The translations under genes were made by a program, and so were the position numbers. DNA of 64,000 nt from Microbacterium sp. MF43 (lineage in GTDB: Bacteria > Actinomycetota > Actinomycetes > Actinomycetales > Microbacteriaceae): assembly GCF_012847295.1 (NCBI RefSeq), contig NZ_JABBDY010000003.1, positions 186,001 to 250,000 on the forward strand. Reading direction: 5' to 3'. Below the pieces are notes generated by a model. The model did no database searches. It had not been told where the DNA came from and saw only the letters and a list, made by a program, of their open reading frames with translations. Shown here in pieces: positions 44,522 through 56,335 of this stretch. Positions within the stretch are counted from its first letter, which is position 1. Each line of letters begins with the position of its first letter.

Positions 44522-46699
44522 TCAGCCCTTCGTCGGGGACGGGATGTGCGCCTCCGGGTCGTGACGGAGCCAGAGAACGCCGAGCGGCGGCAGCACCATC
44601 TTCGCTCGGCCCCCGACGCCGGCGTGGACGACGCCGAGGTTGCCGACGCCTGAGCCGCCGTAGATCTCCGCGTCGGTGTTCAGGACCTCGTGCCACACAC
44701 CCTCTTCCGGGAGGTCCAGTTCGAACGAGGTGATGGGCACCCCCGAGAAGTTGCAGACGACGGCGATCGAGTTGCCGTGCCAGTCGCGCCGCGAGAACGC
44801 GACGACATTGGAGTTCCAATGCGGCGCGCCCAACCGTGCGAAAGCGGCTCCGTCGCTGTCGCGTGCCCACAGCGCGGAGTGCTCGCGGTAGGTGCGATTG
44901 AGGGCGGCGACGAAGCCGTGCAGCTGGGCGTGGCTGGGCTGGTCGAGCAGCCACCAGTCGAGGGAACGCCCCTCGGACCATTCCGACAACTGACCGAACT
45001 CCTGCCCCATGAACAGGAGCTGCTTGCCCGGGTGTCCCCACATGTAGGCGAGGAACGCGCGCGTGTTCGCCAGCTTCTGCCAGTGATCGCCCGGCATCCT
45101 CCCGAAAAGGCTGCCCTTGCCGTGCACGACCTCGTCGTGGCTGATGGGCAGGACGTAGTTCTCGCTGAAGGCGTAGACGAACGAGAAGGACAGCTCGCCT
45201 TCGTGGTGCGCGCGGTACATCGGATCACGCTTGATGTACTGCAGCGAGTCGTTCATCCAGCCCATGTTCCACTTGAACCCGAACCCGAGGCCCGCGTGAC
45301 TGGTCGGCGCCGTCACGCCGGGGAAACTGGTCGACTCCTCGGCGATCATCACGATGCCGGGATAGCGCTTGTAGGCGGTGGCGTTCACCTCCTGCAGGAA
45401 CCGGATCGCCTCGAGGTTCTCGCGTCCGCCGTGGATGTTGGGTGCCCATTCGCCCGCTTCGCGGGAGTAGTCGAGGTAGAGCATGGAGGCCACCGCGTCC
45501 ACGCGGAGGCCGTCCACGTGGAACTCCTCGAACCAGTACAGGGCATTGGCGACGAGGAAGTTGCGCACCTCGTTGCGGCCGTAGTCGAAGATATAGGTGC
45601 CCCAGTCGCGGTGCTCCCCGCGGCGGGGATCGGGGTGCTCGTAGAGCGCCTCCCCGTCGAATCTCGCCAGCGCGAAGGCGTCCTTGGGGAAATGGCCGGG
45701 GACCCAGTCCATGATCACGCCGATGTCGGCGCGGTGGAGGCGGTCGATCAGGTACCGCAGGTCGTCGGGGTGGCCGAACCTGCTGGTCGGTGCGTAGTAC
45801 CCGGTGACCTGATATCCCCAGGAGCCGCCGAACGGGTGCTCGGCGAGGGGCAGGAACTCGACGTGGGTGAAGCCCTGATCCGTCACATAGTCGATCAGCT
45901 GGTCGGCGGCGTCGCGGTAGGACAGCCCGGGTCGCCACGACCCGAGGTGCAGCTCGTACACCGACATCGGGCGCGACAGCGGGGTCTCCCGTGCGCGGCG
46001 GGCCATCCAGACGTCGTCCTCCCATCGATAGGAGGACTCCACGACGACGGATGCCGTGGCCGGCGGGACCTCGGCGAACCGGGCCATCGGATCGGCCTTC
46101 ACGACCCAGTCGCCGGAGCGGCCCTGCAGCTCGAACTTGTACGTGGTGCCGGCCCCCAGCCCCGGCACGAACAGCTCCCAAACGCCGGTTCCGCCCATCG
46201 ACCGCATGGCGTGGCTCTCGCCGTTCCACTCGTTGAACGTGCCGATGACGCGGACCGCTCGCGCGTTGGGAGCCCACACGGTGAACGCCGTGCCGCCGAC
46301 ACCGTGGTGCTCGCGCGCGTGCGCACCGAGCACGCGCCAGAGCTCTTCGTGCCGGCCCTCTCCGATCAGGTGCAGGTCCATCTCGCCGATCGTCGGCGGG
46401 AAGCGGTACGGATCGTCGACGACGAAGTCGGGTGCGCCCTCATACGTGGTCAGCAGCTCGTATCCGCCCGCGTCGCCGGAGCGCAGTCCCTCCCACACTC
46501 CCGCGCGGACGTGCTCGAGCGGTACGCGCGTGCCGTCGGCGAAGACGGCGGTCACGCTGCGGGCGAGGGGGCGGCGAGCACGCACGATCCATTCGTCCCG
46601 ACCCTCGCCGTCCCGGCCCGGATGGATTCCCAGGACGCTGTGCGGATCGTGGTAGGCGGCCGCGCCCACCGCATCGAGGACCTGATCTGAGGGCGTCAT
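44522..46699 (-). CDS. glgB: 1,4-alpha-glucan branching enzyme GlgB
   Basis: Creates alpha-1,6 branches in glycogen or GlgE-derived glucan. GH13 protein of 725 residues: an N1 domain, CBM48 (AFTVWAPNARAVRVIGTFNEWNG), nucleophile D401 (HVDGLRVDAVASML), acid/base E454 (MIAEESTSFPG) and PISHDEVVHGKGS. ATG at 46699 overlaps the glgE stop as ATGA, so it is made together with the maltosyltransferase. The pair is the classical end of the GlgE pathway. Confidence 0.96.
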   Translation of the reverse strand: MTPSDQVLDAVGAAAYHDPHSVLGIHPGRDGEGRDEWIVRARRPLARSVTAVFADGTRVPLEHVRAGVWEGLRSGDAGGYELLTTYEGAPDFVVDDPYRFPPTIGEMDLHLIGEGRHEELWRVLGAHAREHHGVGGTAFTVWAPNARAVRVIGTFNEWNGESHAMRSMGGTGVWELFVPGLGAGTTYKFELQGRSGDWVVKADPMARFAEVPPATASVVVESSYRWEDDVWMARRARETPLSRPMSVYELHLGSWRPGLSYRDAADQLIDYVTDQGFTHVEFLPLAEHPFGGSWGYQVTGYYAPTSRFGHPDDLRYLIDRLHRADIGVIMDWVPGHFPKDAFALARFDGEALYEHPDPRRGEHRDWGTYIFDYGRNEVRNFLVANALYWFEEFHVDGLRVDAVASMLYLDYSREAGEWAPNIHGGRENLEAIRFLQEVNATAYKRYPGIVMIAEESTSFPGVTAPTSHAGLGFGFKWNMGWMNDSLQYIKRDPMYRAHHEGELSFSFVYAFSENYVLPISHDEVVHGKGSLFGRMPGDHWQKLANTRAFLAYMWGHPGKQLLFMGQEFGQLSEWSEGRSLDWWLLDQPSHAQLHGFVAALNRTYREHSALWARDSDGAAFARLGAPHWNSNVVAFSRRDWHGNSIAVVCNFSGVPITSFELDLPEEGVWHEVLNTDAEIYGGSGVGNLGVVHAGVGGRAKMVLPPLGVLWLRHDPEAHIPSPTKG

Positions 46700-48780
46700 C
46701 GCTGCTCCTTGACGTGGAGGATGTGCACGGGCTCGGCGAACGCGTCCAGGAGGACGAAGTTGTGATCGGACCACGTCCAGCGAGACCCCGTCACGAGGTC
46801 CTCGACCTCGAAGGGATCGCCCGGCTGAACGCCCCACACGCGGGTGTCGAGGTGGACCATCGTCTGCCGCACCGAATGCGGGTCGGTGTTGACGACGACG
46901 ATGATCGTGTCGTTCGCCCCGCTCGGCGAGAGCGCGGCGGGCAGATGCTTGACGTAGACGAGGACGGCGTCGTCATCGCTCCAGTGCACTGTCAGGTTCC
47001 GCAGCTGGCGGAGGGCGGGATGTGCACGTCGGATGTCGTTCAGGCGGCGCAGGAACGGCGCCAGCGACTCGCCGCGCTCCTCTGCACCGCTCCAGTCCCG
47101 CAGTTTGTACTCGTACTTCTCGTTGTCGATGTTCTCCTCGGAGCCGGGCCGTGCGACGTTCTCGTACAGCTCGTATCCGGCGTAGACGCCGTACGTCGGC
47201 GCCGCGGTGGCGGCGATCGCCGCACGGATGCGGTACGCGGGACGGCCGCCGAACTGGAGGTACTCGGTCAGGATGTCGGGCGTGTTGACGAAGAGGTTCG
47301 GTCGCACGAAGTCGGCGGTCTCGCGGGCCAGACCCGACAGGAACTCCTCGAGTTCGGCCTTGGTGTTGCGCCACGTGAAGTATGTGTAGCTCTGCTGGAA
47401 TCCCGCCGAGGCGAGACTCTGCAGGGGCGCGGGCCGGGTGAACGCCTCGGCGAGGAAGACCACGTCGGGGTGCTCGGCGTTCACCTTCCCGATCAGCCAC
47501 TCCCAGAACTGCAGGGGCTTGGTATGCGGGTTGTCGACGCGGAAGATCTTCACTCCCTGCGCGATCCAGTGGCGGATGACCCGCAGTGCCTCGGAGTAGA
47601 TGCCCTCCGGATCGTTGTCGAAGTTGATCGGGTAGATGTCCTGATACTTCTTCGGCGGGTTCTCGGCGTAGGCGATGGTGCCGTCCGGCAGCGTCGTGAA
47701 CCATTCCGGGTGCTCGGCGACCCACGGGTGGTCGGGAGCTGCCTGCAGCGCGAAGTCCAGTGCGACCTCGATGCCTTCGGCGCGGGCGGCGCGCACGAAC
47801 GCGCGGAAGTCGGCGAGTGAGCCCAGGTCGGGGTGGATGGCGTCATGGCCTCCCTCCGCCGAGCCGATGGCCCACGGCGACCCCGGGTCGCCGGGTCCGG
47901 GGTCGAGCGTGTTGTTGCGGCCCTTGCGGTTCAGGGTGCCGATGGGGTGGATCGGCGGAAGGTAGAGCACGTCGAAGCCCATCGCCGCCACGGCGGGGAG
48001 GCGCCGCATCGCCGTGCGGAAGGTGCCGCTCTTGATCGATCCGTCCTTGAGCCGTCGAGCGCCTTCCGAGCGAGGGAAGAACTCGTACCACGCGCCGACG
48101 CCGGCGCGCTCGCGCTCGACGAGCAGGGACTGCTCGTCTCCGACCGTCGTCAGCGACATGATCGGCCGCTCGCGGAAGAACCCCGCGAGGGCCGGGTCAC
48201 GCACCGTCACGAGGGCCTCGTCGTCGCTCACGGATGGATCCCGCAACGACAAGGCGGCGGCCGTCAGCGCTTCTCGCTGCGCTCTGGGGCGCGACTTCTC
48301 GGCGGCCGCGCGATCGAACAGTGAGGCGCCGATGTCTCGCATGAGCGGGGCATCCACCCCCGCCTCGATCTTCACGTCGGCAGCGTGCTCCCACGTCGCG
48401 AACTCGTCTCCGAAGGACTCGAAGCGGAAGCTCCAGACCCCTTCCTCGAGCAGCACGACGGTGGTCTCCCACCGGTCGAAGCCATCGCCGAGCGGCTCGA
48501 GCCGGTGGAGCGACACATCCCCGGTGGGGGAGGTGAGCCGCAGCTGGACGCCGATGCGATCGTGCCCCTCGCGGAATGCGGTGACGCCGAACGGCACGGC
48601 CTCGCCGGCGAAGGCCTTGGGCCGGTAGTCGCCCCACGGCACCGACGGATACGGCCGGGCGAGGGGAAGCCGGCGCGTCACCGTGAGGCGATCGGGCTGC
48701 CACTCGCGGGCGTCTCGGACAGGGATGGCGGTGGCGCTCCGCCACGGGCGGGAGCGCGCGGCGCGCGACGTCGTGACCAC
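46696..48780 (-). CDS. glgE: Maltose-1-phosphate maltosyltransferase GlgE
   Basis: Extends alpha-1,4-glucans using maltose-1-phosphate. GH13 subfamily 3 protein of 694 residues: N-terminal beta domain (KAFAGEAVPFGVTAFREGHDRIGVQLRL), the family-specific LYLPPIHPIGTLNRKGRNN, NPPKKYQDIYPINFDND, nucleophile D416 (KIFRVDNPHTKPLQFWEWLI), acid/base E445 (FLAEAFTRP) and the C-terminal NTPDILTEYLQFGGRPAY. GTG at 48780. No treS, pep2 or glgC/glgM gene is in the window, so the maltose-1-phosphate source lies elsewhere. Confidence 0.96.
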   Translation of the reverse strand: MVTTSRAARSRPWRSATAIPVRDAREWQPDRLTVTRRLPLARPYPSVPWGDYRPKAFAGEAVPFGVTAFREGHDRIGVQLRLTSPTGDVSLHRLEPLGDGFDRWETTVVLLEEGVWSFRFESFGDEFATWEHAADVKIEAGVDAPLMRDIGASLFDRAAAEKSRPRAQREALTAAALSLRDPSVSDDEALVTVRDPALAGFFRERPIMSLTTVGDEQSLLVERERAGVGAWYEFFPRSEGARRLKDGSIKSGTFRTAMRRLPAVAAMGFDVLYLPPIHPIGTLNRKGRNNTLDPGPGDPGSPWAIGSAEGGHDAIHPDLGSLADFRAFVRAARAEGIEVALDFALQAAPDHPWVAEHPEWFTTLPDGTIAYAENPPKKYQDIYPINFDNDPEGIYSEALRVIRHWIAQGVKIFRVDNPHTKPLQFWEWLIGKVNAEHPDVVFLAEAFTRPAPLQSLASAGFQQSYTYFTWRNTKAELEEFLSGLARETADFVRPNLFVNTPDILTEYLQFGGRPAYRIRAAIAATAAPTYGVYAGYELYENVARPGSEENIDNEKYEYKLRDWSGAEERGESLAPFLRRLNDIRRAHPALRQLRNLTVHWSDDDAVLVYVKHLPAALSPSGANDTIIVVVNTDPHSVRQTMVHLDTRVWGVQPGDPFEVEDLVTGSRWTWSDHNFVLLDAFAEPVHILHVKEQR

Positions 48781-48838
48781 GTCTCGAACCTACCCCGCCC
48801 TCACAGCCCGCGACAGCCGTTTGACACGGGCGCGTCGC

Positions 48839-50923
48839 TCACTCGGCTCGGAAAAGGCGCATCGACGTCGCGGGGATCGCGAGCACGTCACCGGGGGATG
48901 CCTCGTCGCCGGTCCCGTGCGGTCGTTCGTCGGCGCTCGACCACAGCGGCACGAAACGCGTGACTCCGTCGATCGTCGGAAGGGTCACGTCGATCGGGCG
49001 CTCGGTGCCGTGGACGATCAGCAGGATGCGGTTGAACGCCTCGAACTCGGGAGTGGACGCGGCGACGTACTGCAGCGTGCGGTGCGAGGGATTCGTCCAC
49101 CGCTCGATGGACATCGTCTCGCCGTGCTCGTCGTACCACTCCATGACCGAGGCCGACGGGATGTGCTCGTCGAGGCGCGCGAACCGCACCGGTCGAAGTG
49201 CCGGGTTCTCCCGGCGCAGCCTCAGGAGGTGCTGCACGTGCGCGAAGAGATCGTGCTGCCAGGGCGCGTGCTCCCACGGCAGCCAGGTGAGCGGCGAATC
49301 GTGGCAGTAGGCGTTGTTGTTGCCTCGCTGCGTGCGGCCGAACTCGTCCCCGGCCGTGATCATCGGCACGCCCGCCGAGAGGAGCAGCGTCCCGATCAGG
49401 TTCCTCATCGCCTTGCGGCGGCTGGCGAGGATGCCCTCGTCGTCGGTCGGCCCCTCCGCTCCGTGGTTGAACGAGCGGTTCGTGTCGGCGCCGTCGCGGT
49501 TCTGCTCGCCGTTGCCGAGGTTGTGCTTGACGTCGTACGAGACGAGGTCGCGCAGCGTGAAGCCGTCGTGTGCGGTCACGAAGTTGATGCTCGCGAGCGG
49601 GCCGCGCTCCGCCGAGAACGTGTTCGACGAGCCGGCGAGCCGCGTCGCGAAGCCGCCGATGCCGACCGGCGCGGTGGAGGCGCGTCGCGCATAGTCGACG
49701 TCGCTGAGCCAGAAGTTGCGGACGCGGTCGCGATAGCGGTCGTTCCACTCGCTCCAGCCGGCCCCGAAGCTGCCCGTCTGCCAGCCGCCCATGCCGACGT
49801 CCCATGGCTCGGAGATCTTCTTGACTCCAGCCAGCGCCGGGTCGTCGATGATGGCGCGCAGAAGCGGATGCTCCGGCGTGAAGTGATGCGCGGCATCGCG
49901 CCCGAGCGTCACCGCGAGGTCGAATCGGAAGCCGTCGACCTGCACATCGTTCGCCCAGTACCTCAGCGAATCGAGGATGAGGCGTGCCGCGGCATCCGTC
50001 GACGTGTTCACCGCGTTGCCGCAACCCGTCACGTCGATGTAGGCGCCGTCGTCCTGCTGGCGGTAGTACGCGCCGTTGTCGATCCCGCGCAGGCTCGAGC
50101 GCGGACCCCCCAGGCCTTCTTCGGCGGTGTGGTTGTACACGACGTCCAGGATCACCTCGAGCCCCGCCTCGTGAAGGAGCCGGACCATCCCCTTGAACTC
50201 GCGGAGCACCGCCTCGGGTCCTTCCCGGCGTGCCTGCTCGGTCGCGTAGGCGGCGTGCGGGGTGAAGAAGTTGAGGGTGTTGTAGCCCCAGTAGTTCGCC
50301 AGGCCGTGCTGCAGCAGACGGGGCTCGGTGGCGAACGCGTGCACGGGGAGGAGCTCGATGCTGGTCACTCCCAGCGAGAGGAAGTGGTCCACCATCGCGG
50401 GGTGGGCGAGCCCGGCGTAGGTTCCGTGGAGCGCCGGCGGCACGCCGGGATGCCGTTTCGACAGGCCTTTGACGTGCCCCTCGTAGAGCACCGTGCGATC
50501 CATCGGAACCGCCGGCTTCGGGACGCCGCCCCAATCGAAGGCGCCCTCGACGACGACCGATCGCCAGTCGTCATAGCCGCCGCGCGCGAGCCCACGCGAG
50601 TACGGCTCCACCAGCAGCGTGCCTCGATTGAACGTGTTGCCCGGGCCGTGCGGACCGTCGACGCGGATGGCGTAGCGGGTGCCGGGGCGGAGCAGGGAGG
50701 AGGTGATCTCCCACACCCCGCCGCCGACGGGGGCAAGCGGAACGCTCTCGATCGCCCAGTCCAGGTCGGTGTCGTCGAACACCACCAGCTCCATGGCGTC
50801 CGCCGCACCCGACCATACGCGCAAGGTCGCACCGTCGGGGCCGAGCGTCACGCCGAGGCGGTCGAGGTCGGCGCTGTGCAAGCCCGCGGGCAGCGCGATC
50901 GCGGCGGACTCGAGGCTGGGCAT
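48839..50923 (-). CDS. glgX: Second glycogen debranching enzyme GlgX paralogue
   Basis: A 694-residue GH13 isoamylase-type protein: CBM48-like N-terminus (GVTLGPDGATLRVWSGAADAMELVVF), YEGHVKGLSKRHPGVP, nucleophile D335 (QVDGFRFDLAVTLG), acid/base E372 (ISEPWDVG) and TAHDGFTLRDLVSYD. It shares the fold and motifs with the gene at 18459-20672 but differs widely, so the two are old paralogues. It lies with glgB and glgE, suggesting work on storage glucan instead of the TreYZ route. ATG at 50923 follows a -10 box at leaderless distance; longer frames upstream are not conserved. Confidence 0.93.
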   Translation of the reverse strand: MPSLESAAIALPAGLHSADLDRLGVTLGPDGATLRVWSGAADAMELVVFDDTDLDWAIESVPLAPVGGGVWEITSSLLRPGTRYAIRVDGPHGPGNTFNRGTLLVEPYSRGLARGGYDDWRSVVVEGAFDWGGVPKPAVPMDRTVLYEGHVKGLSKRHPGVPPALHGTYAGLAHPAMVDHFLSLGVTSIELLPVHAFATEPRLLQHGLANYWGYNTLNFFTPHAAYATEQARREGPEAVLREFKGMVRLLHEAGLEVILDVVYNHTAEEGLGGPRSSLRGIDNGAYYRQQDDGAYIDVTGCGNAVNTSTDAAARLILDSLRYWANDVQVDGFRFDLAVTLGRDAAHHFTPEHPLLRAIIDDPALAGVKKISEPWDVGMGGWQTGSFGAGWSEWNDRYRDRVRNFWLSDVDYARRASTAPVGIGGFATRLAGSSNTFSAERGPLASINFVTAHDGFTLRDLVSYDVKHNLGNGEQNRDGADTNRSFNHGAEGPTDDEGILASRRKAMRNLIGTLLLSAGVPMITAGDEFGRTQRGNNNAYCHDSPLTWLPWEHAPWQHDLFAHVQHLLRLRRENPALRPVRFARLDEHIPSASVMEWYDEHGETMSIERWTNPSHRTLQYVAASTPEFEAFNRILLIVHGTERPIDVTLPTIDGVTRFVPLWSSADERPHGTGDEASPGDVLAIPATSMRLFRAE

Positions 50924-50930
50924 GCGAACT

Positions 50931-50936
50931 ACAGTA
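50931..50936 (-). promoter_or_regulatory. -10 box (TACTGT) of the second glgX
   Basis: On the minus strand TACTGT (50936-50931) ends 7 bases before the ATG at 50923 with no Shine-Dalgarno sequence. A leaderless mRNA is likely. The spacer to the divergent cysteine desulfurase is 108 bp. Confidence 0.5.
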
Positions 50937-51031
50937 GTAACCGCGTGAGTCCGGCGCGTTACGGGACCGGGTGCCGGGCCTCGCGGGACCCGGGTGCACC
51001 GTGGAGCGCGCCGTGAAGCGAGGGAGGAGCG

Positions 51032-52219
51032 ATGGAGGTCTACCTCGATCACGCCTCGACCTCGCCGCTTCGCCCGGAGGCGCGCGATGCATGGCTCACG
51101 GCGACTCAGGAGATCGGGAACGCCTCGTCGATCCACGGCTATGGCCAGTCGGCGCGGCGGCTGCTCGAAGAGTCCCGAGAGCGGCTCGCGGCGGCGCTCG
51201 ACTGCGATCCCATCGAGGTGGTCTTCACATCCGGCGGGACCGAGGCGGTCAATCTCGCGCTCAAGGGACTGTGGTGGGCGCGTGCCGAGGGCACGGTCGC
51301 GGTGGTGCTGCCGGACGGCGAGCATCATGCGACGCTCGACGCCGCCGAGTGGCTCGCGACGACCGAGGGCGCGCGACTTCGACACGTGCCGCTCGAGGCG
51401 AGCGGGCGGATCGACAGTGACGTCTTCGCCGGGGAGCTGCCCGGCGCGGCCTTCGCCACCGCTCTGGCGGCGAACAACGAGGTGGGCACGATCAGCGACG
51501 TCGCCGGACTCGCAGCGGCAGCGATCGAGGCACGCGTTCCGCTGCACGTCGATGCCGTCGCGGCGTTCGGGCACGTCCCGGTGTCATTCCGGTCGTGGCG
51601 GGGGAGCGCGAAGGGCCATTCCGGCCTGAGCGCGCTGAGCGTCACGGCCCACAAGGTGGGTGGGCCCGTGGGAGTCGGCGCACTGGTGGTGTCCCGTCAC
51701 GCCCGCATCGCGGCGCTCCACCACGGCGGCGGTCAGCAGCGCGGGCTCCGCGCCGGCACGCAGGACGTCGCAGGCGCCGCGGCCTTCGCGGTGGCGGCCG
51801 AGCTGGCGGAGGCGGAGCGCGAGGGCGAGGCGCAGCGGCTCTCCCGCCTGCGCGACGAGCTCGTCCGCGGCATCCTCTCCCGCGTTCCGGGAGCCGAGCT
51901 GCTGGGCGACCCGATCGAGCGCATCCCGGGCAATGCGCACGTCCACTTCGAGGGCGCGCCGGGCGAGTCGCTCCTCTTCCTGCTGGATCGCGCGGGCATC
52001 GCGGTGTCGACCGGCTCGGCGTGCCAGGCCGGGATCCCCGAGCCGTCGCACGTGGTGAAGGCGATGGGGCGGACGGATGCCGAGGCTCGTCAGGTTCTGC
52101 GGTTCACGCTCGGGAGGACATCCGGATACGCCGACGTCGCCGCCGTGCTGTCGGTGCTCCCGGAGGCCGTCGAGCGCGCTCGCGCCGCGTCCGGGACCCG
52201 CTCAGGCGCCCGCTCCTAG
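51032..52219 (+). CDS. Cysteine desulfurase (NifS/IscS family)
   Basis: PLP enzyme that takes sulfur from cysteine as a protein persulfide. The 395-residue protein has MEVYLDHASTSPLRPEARDAW, VFTSGGTEAVNLALKG, EHHATLDAAEWL, AANNEVGTISDV, the PLP lysine K208 (SVTAHKVGGPVGVGAL), a GGQQRGLRAGTQD segment and the persulfide cysteine in STGSACQAG. The usual DAxQAxG motif reads DAVAAFG, with Ala in place of the conserved Gln. GAGGAG precedes the ATG. It is directly upstream of mnmA, so it most likely supplies sulfur for tRNA 2-thiouridine. Confidence 0.94.
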   Translation: MEVYLDHASTSPLRPEARDAWLTATQEIGNASSIHGYGQSARRLLEESRERLAAALDCDPIEVVFTSGGTEAVNLALKGLWWARAEGTVAVVLPDGEHHATLDAAEWLATTEGARLRHVPLEASGRIDSDVFAGELPGAAFATALAANNEVGTISDVAGLAAAAIEARVPLHVDAVAAFGHVPVSFRSWRGSAKGHSGLSALSVTAHKVGGPVGVGALVVSRHARIAALHHGGGQQRGLRAGTQDVAGAAAFAVAAELAEAEREGEAQRLSRLRDELVRGILSRVPGAELLGDPIERIPGNAHVHFEGAPGESLLFLLDRAGIAVSTGSACQAGIPEPSHVVKAMGRTDAEARQVLRFTLGRTSGYADVAAVLSVLPEAVERARAASGTRSGARS

Positions 52220-52224
52220 ACTGG
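52210..52224 (+). promoter_or_regulatory. mnmA promoter, sharing a 15-bp string with ligA
   Basis: CCGCTCCTAGACTGG contains TAGACT (52217-52222), ending 6 bases before the mnmA ATG; no Shine-Dalgarno. The identical 15-mer lies in front of ligA. A leaderless mRNA is likely, overlapping the end of the cysteine desulfurase gene. Confidence 0.55.
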
Positions 52225-52228
52225 GCGC

Positions 52229-53326
52229 ATGAGGATTCTCGCGGCCATGAGCGGTGGCGTCGACTCCGCCGTCGCGGCCGCCCGCGCCGTGGATGCCGGC
52301 CACGACGTCGTCGGTGTTCACCTCGCCCTCTCGCGCGCCGGCGGCACGCTGCGCACCGGCAGTCGCGGCTGCTGCACGATCGAGGACGCGATGGACGCGC
52401 GCCGCGCCGCCGACCGGCTCGGGATCCCGTTCTACGTGTGGGACTTCTCGGAGCGGTTCCGCGACGACGTGATCGGGGACTTCATCACGGAGTATCGCGC
52501 CGGCCGAACGCCGAATCCCTGCATGCGATGCAACGAGAAGATCAAGTTCGCCGCACTGCTCGAGCGCGCGCTCGAGCTGGGGTTCGACGCGGTGTGCACC
52601 GGGCACTATGCGACGCTCGTCGAGGGTGCCCACGGGCTCGAGCTCCACAGGGCCTCGGATGCCGCGAAGGACCAGTCCTACGTGCTGGGCGTGCTCACCG
52701 CCGAGCAGCTCGCGCACACCTTCTTCCCGCTCGGATCCACGCCGTCCAAGGCGGTCGTGCGGGCCGAGGCCGAGGAGCGTGGTCTCACCGTCGCGCACAA
52801 GCCCGACAGTCATGACATCTGCTTCATTCCCGACGGCGACACCCGCGGGTGGCTCGCCGAGAAGGTCGGCACCGCGACAGGCGAGATCGTCGATCGGTCC
52901 GGCGCGGTGGTGGGCAGTCATGAGGGTGCGCACGCGTTCACGGTCGGCCAGCGCCGCGGCCTTTCCCTCGGGGTCCCGGCGCCGGACGGAAAGCCGCGAT
53001 TCGTGCTCGAGGTGCGGCCCGTGACCAACACGGTCGTGGTCGGGCCCAAGGAGGCGCTGGCCACGTCCGAGATCGGGGGCGAGCGCTACTCGTGGGCCGG
53101 CAGGGCCCAGCCCGAGGGTGCGTTCGACTGCGACGTGCAGATCCGGGCCCACGCCGATCCGGTTCCGGCGCGCGCGACGTTCGGCGGCGGCCTCATCACG
53201 GTGGTGCCCGCGACGCCGTTCGACGGCGTCGCGCCGGGTCAGACCGCCGTGCTGTACGACGGCACGCGGGTCATCGGCCAGTTCACGATCGACCGGACGG
53301 TGTCGGCGGTCCCGGTTCCGGCGTGA
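52229..53326 (+). CDS. mnmA: tRNA 2-thiouridylase MnmA
   Basis: Thiolates U34 of Glu, Gln and Lys tRNAs. The 365-residue protein has the PP-loop SGGVDS (8-13), the nucleophile C98 in NPCMRCN and the second catalytic cysteine C198 in [11 protein letters not shown], then a beta-barrel C-terminal domain ([10 protein letters not shown]... [18 protein letters not shown]). The acceptor loop is complete and the length is normal. It follows the cysteine desulfurase by nine bases and precedes ligA by 37. Confidence 0.96.
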   Translation: MRILAAMSGGVDSAVAAARAVDAGHDVVGVHLALSRAGGTLRTGSRGCCTIEDAMDARRAADRLGIPFYVWDFSERFRDDVIGDFITEYRAGRTPNPCMRCNEKIKFAALLERALELGFDAVCTGHYATLVEGAHGLELHRASDAAKDQSYVLGVLTAEQLAHTFFPLGSTPSKAVVRAEAEERGLTVAHKPDSHDICFIPDGDTRGWLAEKVGTATGEIVDRSGAVVGSHEGAHAFTVGQRRGLSLGVPAPDGKPRFVLEVRPVTNTVVVGPKEALATSEIGGERYSWAGRAQPEGAFDCDVQIRAHADPVPARATFGGGLITVVPATPFDGVAPGQTAVLYDGTRVIGQFTIDRTVSAVPVPA

Positions 53327-53344
53327 GCCGCGCGGGGTCGGAGG

Positions 53345-55736
<2,392 letters not shown>

Positions 55737-55826
55737 GCGTCTCTTCCGATCAGGGCAGTCCTGAGACTCGCGGCAATGTCGTAGCTTTGTTCTAATGTCG
55801 GTGTCCTCCGAAGAAGGGACTCCGCC

Positions 55827-56321
55827 ATGACCATGATCCCCGATCCCGCCGTGATCGCCTGGCTCGACCAGCAGGACCGCCGGACGGCGCAGACGATCCG
55901 CACCCACGGCACCCACATCGAGTACGTCATCGGCGACATGCGCCGGCGCCAGACTCCCTTCGCGTACACGGTCGGGCTCTTCGGAATGGGGCATCCCGAG
56001 CTGCTCGTCTTCGGTCTGGACTCGCGCACGACGGGGCTGCTCCTCAACGACGTGAGCGATCGGATCCGGCGTGGACGCGACATCGTCCCGGGTGAGCTTC
56101 TCGAGTTCGACGGCTGGAGTCACCGGGTCACGGTCGAAACGGTGCCCAACCCCGGCGAGATCGCGTTCGCGGCGAATCGCTTCTATCAGCGCCCCGACGA
56201 GCACTCGGTGCCGTTGCTCCAGCTCACGTACGACGACCGCGACGGGTTGTTCCCGTGGGACGACGAGTACTCGAACGCCGTTTGGATCCAGCCGCGGCCC
56301 GGCACGTTCTCGGCCTGGTGA
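55827..56321 (+). CDS. DUF4262 family protein
   Basis: A 164-residue soluble protein of the DUF4262 group; function unknown. Features are HGTHIEYVIGDMRRRQTPFAYTVGLFGMGHPELLVFGL, LLLNDVSDRIRRGRDIVPGELLEF and a C-terminal PLLQLTYDDRDGLFPWDDEYSNAVWIQPRPGTF. It has no signal or membrane segment. A possible -10 box TCTAAT lies at 55791-55796, with GAAGGG before the ATG. It is single, between ligA and a convergent acyl-CoA ligase gene. Confidence 0.85.
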   Translation: MTMIPDPAVIAWLDQQDRRTAQTIRTHGTHIEYVIGDMRRRQTPFAYTVGLFGMGHPELLVFGLDSRTTGLLLNDVSDRIRRGRDIVPGELLEFDGWSHRVTVETVPNPGEIAFAANRFYQRPDEHSVPLLQLTYDDRDGLFPWDDEYSNAVWIQPRPGTFSAW

Positions 56322-56335
56322 TCGCCGCGAACCTG

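Noticed and set aside
44511-44525. CTGACG-CGG-CGTCAG palindrome between the CnoX-like gene and glgB as a terminator
   Set aside because: Only six pairs with a three-base loop, lying on top of both stop codons and with no T-run; too weak to call.
44690-46690. A 666-codon plus-strand frame opposite glgB
   Set aside because: Shadow of glgB; the minus-strand gene has all GH13 catalytic residues.
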